Assembly (NCBI GenBank): GCA_022925895.1
Contig: JAKSYS010000127.1
Span: forward strand, 48,389-112,388
Direction: 5' to 3'
Origin: Fragilaria crotonensis
Lineage: Eukaryota > Bacillariophyta > Fragilariophyceae > Fragilariales > Fragilariaceae
Length of the DNA stretch: 64,000 nt
Part shown: piece after piece, positions 54,701 to 64,000 of the stretch
Layout: each line of letters begins with the position of its first letter
Position numbering within the stretch: position 1 is the first letter of the stretch
The notes under the pieces: model-generated
Told to the model about the DNA's origin: nothing
Seen by the model: only the letters and a program-made list of their open reading frames with translations
The model's database searches: none
Translations under genes and position numbers: made by a program

Positions 54701-57700
54701 TTGACGCCCGCTTGCGTTGCACACTTGTTTTGCACACTTGTTCTGAACCAATCTGATTTCATTATTTCTTGAGTGATGCAAACTTCTCTCAGCAGCAAGC
54801 ACATCATTCCTCATGACCGGACTTTGTTTCAAAAGTGGAGTATAGTTGTTGAAGCGTTGTACTGCTTCGAGTAGGCAGTAGGCAGTCGGCAGTACCAGTG
54901 CACGGAGTACTGTACATTTTTGAAGTTCTCCAATTCAAGTGTATACTGGAGGAGAAGGACAGAGGCGAACCATCCCAAGTCCAAAGTACAAGCGACGAAG
55001 AGATCTCATCATCGTCTGGTGCTACAAGAGTAGCCGCTTCAGAGACTCCATCGTTCCTCGAAGATGCCCTCTGGTCTCTGGCAGACTCAGCTGGCCAAAG
55101 TCGTCACACTTGGAAGTGGCTACTGGCTACTGGCTACTACCGGTAGAGAGCAAAATTGAGGAAATTCCTTTGTCCTGAAGTCATGGGTAGCATTGCACCT
55201 GGACTAGCTACCGGTAGTAGCTAGCCCTACGGTACCAGGTACAAGTGCTAGAATCTCCTGTATGCTCAAATGTCAAGCTCACACACGCACTCTCTAGTAG
55301 AGCTATAGTACATGTAGTACTACAAGGACTGTGGTATCAAATTTGATAAAAAAAGGAGAGTGTCAAATGTCGGAAACGAACACCCTGGTTCGGCTCTCTA
55401 CTATGACTGCCAATGATTCTCATATTCCGTGTTACGGCACCCTTACTCCTCGCAAACCCAGACTCATTCATGCCACTACATCCTGGACCAAGGTGAGTAC
55501 TACCCACCAATGCCTGTGTACACAAATCATCAAAGTTTTCCATAGGGTGGTGTCAGTGGGCATTAACAATACAGCAGGCAGCTGCAGCCACGAGCATGAT
55601 GTAATGAAGATAAGAGAAGGCAATGTGTTCCTACTTGAGTTCCCCTTCAGAAATTTCCACAGTCTGGCTGAATGACACTCGAGCATGCAATGAATGGAAA
55701 TTGCTTCCTCCATCAAGGCAGATATCATAGTGATAAATTCATCAACAATAAGAACTTGTTGCTATGCACCTCCTGACATTTCCTAGGCCAAATGACAGGC
55801 AGGGATGCTGCAAATTAATGCAGTAATTCCTGATAAAGACCTCCTCATTCATACTAGCTAGAAGCTGTCAACATGATGGCATGGCTAGTATGTTCTGCAT
55901 TTGGTCGTGGACGAGGACCAATGTCCTCACATTCATCATCTGGGTATTCCTCAAGGATATCAGGCTGATCAGCCAACAATCAAGCACAATATATCCGTTT
56001 GGCTTCTTCTTCAGGTAGTCAAAAAGGTGCAGGGCTAGGAGTTCCAAGTGGTGTGAGCAGCAAGGAGCAACCGAGGACCTGACCAGCAAGAACATCATGA
56101 ACAATCATTGTCTGTTGCAAAAGGTTAGATGCAAACATTAGGTCAACCAATCATTTGTCATGACTCTAGAGACGCAAGAATAAGATAATAGCTCATATCT
56201 AGTGCTAAAGTATACCTGGTGGATGCAAAAACTTCACCTGTGGTCAGTTGTGTGAGTTGTGTCTTCCTAGTAACCATGAGGACAGTGGCAGCAATTTGGT
56301 TAACTCATGATGCAAACCACTGAAATTGAAGCAGATTGGGGAAGCACCAATTGTTCCAAATTACATTGAAATCTTGCTCTGTTGCGGCGTGATTTCCTAG
56401 GGTCACAATCAATCCACACCATTGGTGCACAAACTACCAATCAAGTATTGTCAATGGCTTTTTAACAGGCAACTAGTGGACTTGGGTGGTTCTCTTTCTT
56501 GATGAAATAATGTAGTAGGAGTTGTACTTGAGCAACTCTTCTAGCAAACAAGTCAAGAATGGCTGGATGATGGATGTCAGGAGCTTTGCTTGTTGGTTTC
56601 AAAGAATGGAATTGGAGTACTGGGTCCATTGGTCATGGTGAAGGTGCATAGGTACACACCAAATTCCCTCTAGTTTTGCAGGTAAACAGTCAGAGGGCAG
56701 AATGACGGTGTTGTAAAAGCAATAAGAAAATTGTGAAAACCAGACTATAAGACAGATTTTTTTATAATTAAGGGTAACAAGAAATTGTTAAAGGAAGGGA
56801 TTAGTGGTAAGTTTGCAGCAAGAGCTCAAGCTTAAATCACTTTTAATTAGTACTACAACCATCTTTGTTCATAAGAGGAGGAAGCAAGAACTCCTCCTAG
56901 AAACAGTAGCACTTGTGCAAGGAGATCACGCAGGTCGTCAGGGTGGATTTCTGCAATTTCAAGAAAGGCTGGTGTGCACTTGACATTGTTGGCAAATCCT
57001 CCATAAAGGCTGCAATGAGAGAGGAGGACAAGGTGCTGGTGCCATCAGAGCATCAAATCATTTGTGCAATATGTGCAGAAAACAAGACGCAAAGCAAAAC
57101 GATATAGGAGGACGAAATAACTTGTGACGCGACTTTATGTCACGCCGACTCGGATCCGTGTGTCTGCGATCTGCGTCTGTGTTGGAAGAAGCCATCGGAT
57201 CAGTCTCAGTAGACTACCAGTAATACCCGGTACTCCAGTACCTGGTACCTGGTGCTACTACTGTACATGTATCCATCCACTGCGTCTTGTGTCTTGGCGT
57301 GTCTTCGCAACTTGTGTGTATCCGTGACAGTCGAAGGGCGCGGCATTCTCCCATTCATATTGTGGACATACGCTGGATGACCCCACCATGGTCGACTTTT
57401 TGAACTTTGACGAAGACTGCAGGGCGAGATCCATCAACGTCTGAGAGTTGCAAATGGCAAATGCCAATTGCCGCATCCTTTGTTGCGGGGATATTATATG
57501 CAGGATGACCCCACCTCGACAGACTTCTTGGACCATGCAAGCACGACTCAATCCTACATGGTGCCAATTCGTGATACGGAAGTGTTCTAAACAATGGTTG
57601 CACCGATATCGAACTGCATTTGACCGAGCGTTCGTTTCCATTGTAAACAAACATCAAAAGGCATATCATAACAAGAGGCATTCATTCCAGTGACACAGCT

Positions 57701-57850
57701 CTCAGACAAAAACAGCAGCATAGGTTGAACTACGTCGGCTTCACCACGAATGCTCCGTCAAGAGTCACAATGACATTTAATCCAGAAATCTATTCTCCAG
57801 TGAACCTATAACCACAATATGCCTCACATATTCGACAAACCTACACAACC
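54701..57850. other. Repeat-rich interval without recognisable gene
   Basis: No frame with a recognised domain. 55095-55330 is rich in CTACCGGTAG and GTAC words. 55680-56700 carries many stops in all frames, with scattered coding-like pieces on the minus strand that suggest an old retroelement which I cannot name. 57370-57530 contains GGATGACCCCACC twice, about 125 bp apart. Confidence 0.35.
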
Positions 57851-58370
57851 ATCATGAATGTTGCCTATCGATCATACCCCATACCAAAAGAAATTGAGTT
57901 CACTTATCGTTATCATGGGAACTCATCCCGTCTCGACAAGACAGGTGAAGGAACAGGCAAAATTGAATCCTCGTCCAAGCCGAAGGCGTGATTCCATACG
58001 AGGGAACCACTCGAAGCATTCGTCAGCACATTTGCGCAAGTCCTCACCGACTATTGGCTTTCATCAAAACAGAAGACCAGAATCACTTGATCCGTCTCAA
58101 GTGTGGCTTGCGCTGCAACTCAAAAATTTGTCGAAATCATGAGCAAGGACATTCTACTGAATACACCGACGAGAGCTACGACTCACTCTCCTCTCAGTGT
58201 ACTACCATCAGATGATGAGAACGAACTATCGTTGTCGGAGTTAGCTGCCTCCTCTCAGAAAAAGTTGGTGATGCGTTTGAACGAGGACTGTTCTCGTTTG
58301 GCGATTAACCGTCGCTTGTCAGCAGCAAGAAAATGCATTAGGATTTCAATTTTCGCCATGGACAAATAAA
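57851..58370 (+). pseudogene. Unrecognised coding relic
   Basis: Plus-strand pieces look coding (NVAYRSYPIPKEIEFTYRY near 57857-57915, then LNTPTRATTHSPLS with SDDENELSLSELAAS near 58155-58255) but lie in different frames with an internal stop. No family recognised. Confidence 0.3.
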
Positions 58371-58579
58371 CAAAGAGACTTAAATGTAGGGACAATAATT
58401 CAAAGTAAAGCAACGTCGTCAAATGATTCTTATCTTCATTGACCATGTCTTTGTTTGGAAATGGTTAACAGGACCTCGACTCGTTATATTATTGACATCG
58501 ACCTGAATCTACAAGATGCACTGAACTAAACGCAAGTAGTAAAGTCCGAACAACGATGACGAAAGCCACGGCCACTCAC

Positions 58580-59426
58580 ACGCAGGGCTGATTGTGGGTC
58601 CTCGAGGAACGATGTTGTCATGTTTGCCAAAAAAAGAACCAACAACGCAGCGCAATAACTCCGAGTTTGTTCTGCTTGGTTTGTCGAAACTGTATGGTAT
58701 CGCTCTATTCGCGAAGCGCATCCGTCAAATGCTACTCAACTGCCTCCTGACTCCGACTTGTATGACAGCGTCACCGAGGTCCAATGGATGAACATGTTGT
58801 GCAGTGCCAAAACATTATTTTGCAACATCAAGCGTGAAGGCCAGCACCTTTTCGAACAACCCCATTGTCTCCGCAGATTGGACGTTTTGGGAATGGAACA
58901 AGAGCAAAATGCGGGAAACCATTGCCGGGGCGTGTTGCGATTCCAGGAATAGCATCCAAGTGGATCCCAACACTCCATTTTGGTGCTCAAATACTTGTAG
59001 GTGCTTGCAGTTGATCCAGCGGCTTGCAAAAATGTTGTCAAGTGAACAGCAACATTTCGCAATGGCTCGGCAGTGAAATTAAAGCATCCTTGTTGTAAAC
59101 CAATATCAACAGAAGCTTGTTATTGGAGCTTTCCATGACAAGTCCAGCCACGATGACAATCGGAAGGGAGTGAGGGTTACGTTGATCACGTCGCGTGTGA
59201 AATCTTTCCTCGTCCATGATTGCTCTTTTGCTTGAATTTTTCGTCAATTCCTCCCCAGGATTGCCTCGGGACGCCATGTCGTGCACAGTCACGGAATGGT
59301 GTTGCTCTTTTGTCGTTGTCTACCAGGGTGCTGTTCTTCTCAATGGGAATAGATCTTCGCATTCCTCTGCCGCAACTGGTATCAGCCAACATGAAAAAGG
59401 TGAGAGGCAAACTGATCCACACAGCC
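58580..59426. repeat. Further diverged copy of the 53-54 kb repeat
   Basis: 58600-58625 (AACGATGTTGTCATG) recurs at 52958-52975. 59099-59120 (ACCAATATCAACAGAA) matches 54057-54075. 59210-59290 (CGTCCATGATTGC, then GTCGTGCACAG) matches 54168-54245. Confidence 0.5.
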
Positions 59427-59435
59427 ATTTGATCT
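59427..59435. repeat. 9-bp target-site duplication (ATTTGATCT), left
   Basis: Identical to 60479-60487; both copies abut the inverted repeats. Confidence 0.85.
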
Positions 59436-60478
59436 GAGAATGCCTAATGCACTAACAATTAAGGCGCTAACTAAAGTACTAACCCAATCAAAATCTTCCA
59501 GATTTGGGGTGGGGTTGCCAAACCCCAAAAGGGTCATCGACCTCTTCAAAAAATATCAATTAGATTCAAATCTGATGAACAATCAAAGGATATGGATAAT
59601 AGTATAAATCTGACCCGCATTTTTTGGGAACAAAATTAACGGTGCGTAGAATTTGAATCATAAGTACTGGAGTACTACGGTTGACACGTTCGCACACTTT
59701 TGGAAATGCTCACTGCTCACAAAAAGTTACTTCTGGGACCATGGACCCTCAACTGCAGACAATCTGCATGAAATATCTCTGTAGTTCATCCTTTCATCTT
59801 GCTTGCAATCTGTGTCTGTAGTGCATGTAGCAATTGTAGTCAGTATTTGTGACAATGGGGTGAAGCTTTTGGTTTTGATCAACATTCCAAGCATTTCTGA
59901 TGCAGGATGATGACAACATGACAACAACAACACCGTAGCCGGTATCGGCGTACTGTTTTAAATCGAGTCCAGTAGCAGGTACGCGTAAAGCCATCCTACT
60001 CCAGTATGGATTACAGTATGTCGCAACTGTGCATGAGAACGTTTCTTGTCTGTACAAGTTCTGGACCACGCCGTTATTCGTTGCTTTGGGCTCGTAGACT
60101 TGCAGTATAAAAATGATGTAGGTTTGTCATCAACGGCGTGGTCGTCGTTTCGTCTTGTAGAGGAATGTGTACTGTATGTACCGATACATAGTATAAATTC
60201 TACAGGTATCGAGGATATGTATCCTTCACATGTCATATGCATAGAAGGCATCAACTGCCGAATTTTTCCATGTGATATGACATGATCTTACATGTGCGTA
60301 AAGTTTTATTTGTATTCACATAGGTATGATTCTTTTCACACAACAATGACTTCTTGATTCACTTAGAGACGGGGTGCAAAATCTGTGACGACGAGACTCG
60401 AAATGATGACGTCTCCGCGGATTTTGATTGGGTTAGCGATTAGTTAGCGCCTTAATTGTTAGTGCATTAGGCATTCTC
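59436..60478. mobile_element. Mutator-type non-autonomous element (MULE-MITE)
   Basis: Long terminal inverted repeats: the first 38 bases, 59436-59473 (GAGAATGCCTAATGCACTAA...), are exactly inverted at the right end, and similarity continues to about 60 bp (ACCCAATCAAAATC). The element is flanked by the 9-bp direct repeat ATTTGATCT (59427-59435 and 60479-60487). A 9-bp target duplication with long inverted repeats is the signature of the Mutator superfamily. The 1,043-bp interior holds no transposase, so a helper must come from elsewhere. A MULE-type transposase gene lies 0.6 kb downstream, but whether it recognises these ends is unknown. Confidence 0.85.
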
Positions 60479-60487
60479 ATTTGATCT
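60479..60487. repeat. 9-bp target-site duplication (ATTTGATCT), right
   Basis: Identical to 59427-59435. Confidence 0.85.
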
Positions 60488-61110
60488 AAGCACAAGCACT
60501 GCGAGATGTTATTGCATTCGTCAACGTTGGTGTGTGTCACAATATTTTAGTACGTGTGTCAGTGTGGAACTCGAACAGTACCACGGTACACGTACACGAA
60601 TACTGGCATCTCGGGTCCGATTAGGTTTCACCAATTTGACGTCAGCATTTTTAGCACTTTAGTTGTGGAATTTAACTTGCACGGAATCTTCTCTTTGACT
60701 TTATCACCGCCCTCTTTTCAAACCAACTTTGTGCAAAACTACGTCTAGATAAGGAACATAAATCTGCTCCACATTTGTTTGAATAGAAATAAAAATGATC
60801 GTGTCTAGATGTGTATAAAACATGGTACCAGTAGTGGATTTGAGTTTACTCGCACAAAACTCATCATTTTGATATTTTACGACCACGATGGTATGGCACT
60901 TTGTCTCCCTGTCATTATTGTTTCTCTTGTTGTTCTTGCTCTCCTTGCTGCTTTTGTTTCTCTTGTTGCCCTTGTTCTGTTTTCGCTCTTGTTTGCTCTC
61001 TATCTGTTGTCATTTTGCTTGCATTACTATAGCAACCACCTACCAATTAATTTGTTGCCAACCCCATGTTTCGGTCTCTTTAGGATCATCCACAACAAGA
61101 AGTACCATTG
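60488..61110. other. Spacer before the MULE transposase relic
   Basis: No intact gene. 60905-61030 is a pyrimidine-rich tract of CTTGTTGTT-type words that reads as Leu/Val-rich peptide in two frames. I take that to be a sequence-composition effect. Confidence 0.35.
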
Positions 61111-63722
61111 ATGCAGGATCCACATGCTTTGGATCAGACTCTATCTGATCTCAAGGCTATGTCATGGACTGCTTCTTTGCCTTTCAAAGGTCATTTTTGT
61201 CATGCAACCGATGATTTCAATGCATCATTGGAAACGGAGTACGACCTCTTTCAGTACACTACCTCCATGTACAAGGGTTCCAAGCATATTATTCGGTTCA
61301 GTCCATCTCTTTATCCCATCAATGGTGGATTTCGAAGGATTCAGGAGGCCATAGTCTTATCACTGACTTACTCCAAGCTGCCAAATCTGTTGGGAATTGT
61401 GCCCTTGTTTCCAATGGTTATGGTTTATGCTCCCAACCAATGTCACAGATGTACTACTGACTGACCAACGCTGTATTGAAATGCAGTAATTTCCGCCAGT
61501 ATTCATCAGAAGAAGGAGGAATGTCCTGCACACCGAACCAAAGTACTGGAACCGATTCTTATCGTGTTACCACCTACACTGGTGATAAGAAGAATGCCCG
61601 TGGGTGCAAGAGTTCTGGCATCGGATTGAAACGCCGCAATTCAACTCTACGTGGTAACTCCTGCACTTGTCGTGTCAAATTCACACCGAATTGACCATAA
61701 TAGCTTTTCCTTGTTTGCGGAATTGAAACAATCAGCACACTGGCCATCCTCCTCTTCTTTCCAATGAAATAAGGAATCGTAAACGCTTTCTTGACATTAC
61801 AACCCTGGAAACTGTTGCTGCAATGAGTGTTGCCAACATCCAGCCTGCCCAAGCGCTCTGTTTACTAAAACCCGTACGGGTCAGATTTTTACTCGTGGTC
61901 AGATGGCATATGTGCAAGGATTTACAAAAATGGCAAAAGACTTCATGGCTTCCCCAAATGTTCATGCTACCACAACAGCATCGGAGTCTTCACCCTGTGA
62001 GAATATGTTGAGTTACTTACAAAAAAGTGGTGCCTCGTATGTCTGTCTGTATCATCATGGCAAATCAAAAGAACTACGTGGTAACAGTGTAAAGGCTGCA
62101 CGTACTGAAGCCATTCCTCATGATTTATCAGGTGAACTAACCAGCCTTTCTGTTATCCCAACTGATGATGACACTGATGACACTTCACCTATTCACGAGA
62201 AGCCAGTACCTCTGGAGGTGGCAGAGACATCCACTTTTAAGAAATATGCTTTGGAAAGCAGACTTGCGGTTGGTGCAAGGGAAGACCAGGATATACTCAT
62301 TGCCTGTTGTTGGGTTTTACCAGAAGGCAGGCGCCTGTTCCACGCTTTTCCTGAAGTTGTATGCGTTGACGGCACTCATGAGACGAACAATGAAAGCAGA
62401 CCATTGCTGACACTCTCTGTGAAAGATTCAAATGGAAAGGTGACTGTGGTTGTTAGGTGCATTGCCCGAATGAACGATCTTGGTTCTTCCGTTGGCTATT
62501 CCAAGAAGCCATTCCTGTTCTTCTTGGTGCACAATCACTACATGCTGTGAAACTTATCATGACTGACGGTGATTCCCAAGAAATGACACAAGTTGACTAT
62601 GCCATCTCCACACATTTTGTCAATGCAGTACGTACTGATGTGGGTGGCACCTTGTTGATCAAGGCTGGCGACGAAATTGTAAAGGCTTGGGTTATCGGAG
62701 AGGCAAGGATGATGCCGCCAAGAGGCAGGTAAGAGTAATAAAACCTGGATCTACAGCTGGATGCGCCGAGGGATACTTTTCCAAGACGAGTACGAAATGT
62801 GAGTACACCTACATGTTTATTCTGTGTGTTATCTGTGATACCATTTTTCTAAAAGAATCGTCAACATCAAAGAAGTTACGCCCTTTTACATATGTACTTG
62901 AAATCAGACACTATTAAGGCAATTTTTGGGGAGGACGGTGGAGAAAAGATATTGCACTTTATCCGCAATTACATAATTCCACAAGAGCAGAGTTATTGCT
63001 TTTATCTGAGGAAGGGGGTGAGACACTTCGAGACCAACACAAATTCTGGGCACGAAGGTACAAATAATGCTATCAAAGCTGGTCCTTCCTGTGTGCTTCC
63101 ACAGCATGGTGTTGACAAATCTGTCAAAATTCAAGTTGACACCGATTCCAACAAATTTGACCTATACCAACGATATATGGCTAGTGCCCTGTTTGGAAGA
63201 GCAACCTGGAGTAACTCTCCCACCGTCAATGATGTCACCCTTCCTGCAGAGTTCATGTTGAAATTCGCTCTTGATCAATGCGAGAGCTATGCTTGGAGAG
63301 CAAGCCCTTTCAAATGGCTTGTTGTTCGGTCAGTTGACCGTGATGTCCATTCTTTGATTCCATGCTTCCACAGAGTGTACACTGTCACCTCACAAGACTT
63401 TGACAACAGGGTTTGTCTGATGTGTGACTGCAACTACTACGAATGCAATGGTGTCATCTGCCCACACATGATGCATGTGAAGAAGTATTATGCAAGCAAT
63501 CCAAACATCAGTCACCACGACATTTCAGTACGCTGGTGGAAATCATATATTTATTTCTCAATGAAGAAGGAGAGTGATTGCTCACTAACTGAGAAAGAGA
63601 TAAAGCAGAAGCTGGAATCAATACGTGAGAATGATTGCAAAGGCCCAAACTTTATTCCAAAGAATGACGATCATACTTTCTCCATTCCATCGTGTCTACA
63701 AGTGTGGGAAGAATTCAAATGA
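61111..63722 (+). pseudogene. MULE/FAR1-type transposase, broken by frameshifts
   Basis: Pieces in order. 61111-61464: N-terminal region (FKGHFCHATDDFNASLETE). 61475-61695: a basic Cys-containing region that looks like a FAR1-type DNA-binding part (SSEEGGMSCTPNQ ... SCTCRVKF). 61903-62550: the MULE transposase core begins, FPEVVCVDGTHETNNESRPLL, with the first catalytic Asp. 62560-62630: IMTDGDSQEMTQVDYAI with the second Asp. After a shift, CGWHLVDQGW at about 62638-62670. 62892-63722: a long intact C-terminal half with FYLRKGVRHFETNTNSGHEG and a SWIM zinc motif CDCNYYECNGVICPHMMHV near 63425-63480. At least three frame changes; part of the gap at 62790-62890 may be an intron (GTGAGT start). 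Mutator-like transposases cut and paste DNA with 9-bp target duplications. Confidence 0.8.
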
Positions 63723-64000
63723 GCAATTCAGAAATGCCACTGAAAGTACCATTGACTCCTTTTCCAAAACCCTCAAAACTGGACAGTGTCGTAAACTACA
63801 CCAGGGATGAGGTTGAGATTGCCCTGAAGAATGCCAAAATACTGTTCCCGTGATCAATGTCGCAAGAGATCCACTTGCCTGAGGAACCACTCATCGACGC
63901 TGGTCATGAAACTGAGCACACGAATACTCATCTTGACGACAATGACGACATCCTCATGGAATCTACAAGTTTAGAAACTGACTGCATTGATTTTGGATCA
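63719..64000 (+). pseudogene. Downstream frames, possibly the C-terminus of the transposase gene; runs off the window
   Basis: ATG 63719 overlaps the previous stop (ATGA) and opens 44 codons to 63853. A second frame from ATG 63857 is open to the window end (acidic, HLDDNDDILMES). One base shift between them would join them. No domain recognised; partial at the right edge. Confidence 0.35.

Noticed and set aside
55868-56700. Possible retrotransposon reverse transcriptase on the minus strand
   Set aside because: A few words vaguely resemble Gypsy polymerase, but stops are frequent and no catalytic motif is visible.
60888-61148. Leu-rich ORF resembling a membrane protein
   Set aside because: It comes from a CTTGTTGTT-type pyrimidine tract and is hydrophobic in two frames. 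No other membrane-protein features.

Overview
The window looks like nuclear DNA of a diatom, most likely a raphid pennate. The signs are: very large Ser/Thr/Pro-rich extracellular proteins built on PT and SPT motifs; membrane-anchored leucine-rich-repeat proteins with the TIPSEIG-type unit; a Ty1/Copia retrotransposon with the integrase before the reverse transcriptase; a TM9SF (nonaspanin) relic; a probable DUF4239 membrane protein; and two short GT..AG introns of 84 and 92 nt with GTAAGT donors. I recognise no rRNA, tRNA, CRISPR or bacterial-type operon. The species assignment is inference from protein style, not from a search.

Layout. 0-4 kb: a secreted/membrane Asn-Gly-repeat protein and a Ser/Pro/Arg repeat protein. 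4.1-5.0 kb: an inverted-repeat element with a 5-bp target duplication that carries two arrays of a 15-bp near-palindromic repeat. 5.3-11.3 kb: an almost complete Copia element on the minus strand (503-bp LTRs with 3 differences, 6-bp target duplication). 11.6-17.7 kb: a giant PT-repeat membrane protein, apparently spliced from two ORFs. 17.7-22.8 kb: mostly non-coding, with a decayed TM9SF gene at 19.8-21.8 kb. 22.8-27.1 kb: two paralogous Golgi-type sulfotransferases in tail-to-tail orientation, both intact. 27.1-31 kb: non-coding, with a MITE-like relic and one small conserved-looking gene at 30.1 kb. 31-39.3 kb: a tandem cluster of three LRR-protein gene copies (minus strand) with duplicated upstream regions, plus an unusual GTAAGCAAATT array at 36.0-36.3 kb. 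39.5-44.6 kb: one long EF-hand / Ser-Thr-Pro / transmembrane / acidic-tail gene in five frame segments. 45.4-46.9 kb: an FAD-dependent oxidoreductase in three segments. 49.4-52.1 kb: a basic hypothetical protein and a DUF4239-like gene. 52.5-59.4 kb: repeat-rich DNA with diverged copies of one unit and no intact gene. 59.4-60.5 kb: a 1.04-kb Mutator-type non-autonomous element with a 9-bp target duplication. 61.1-64 kb: a broken MULE/FAR1-type transposase gene running to the window end.

A theme runs through the window: many otherwise convincing genes (LRR proteins, the PT giant, the EF-hand gene, the FAD enzyme, the DUF4239 gene, the Copia pol) are interrupted by single-base frameshifts, several in short homopolymers, while the domain reads on intact in the next frame. 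This fits either uncorrected long-read indels or a cluster of young pseudogenes. The intact exceptions are the first gene and both sulfotransferases.

The genes do not form a pathway. The coherent blocks are surface/extracellular proteins (N-G repeat protein, SPS protein, PT giant, LRR cluster, EF-hand protein), a sulfotransferase pair, and mobile DNA of at least three kinds (Copia LTR element, Mutator-type elements, inverted-repeat elements).
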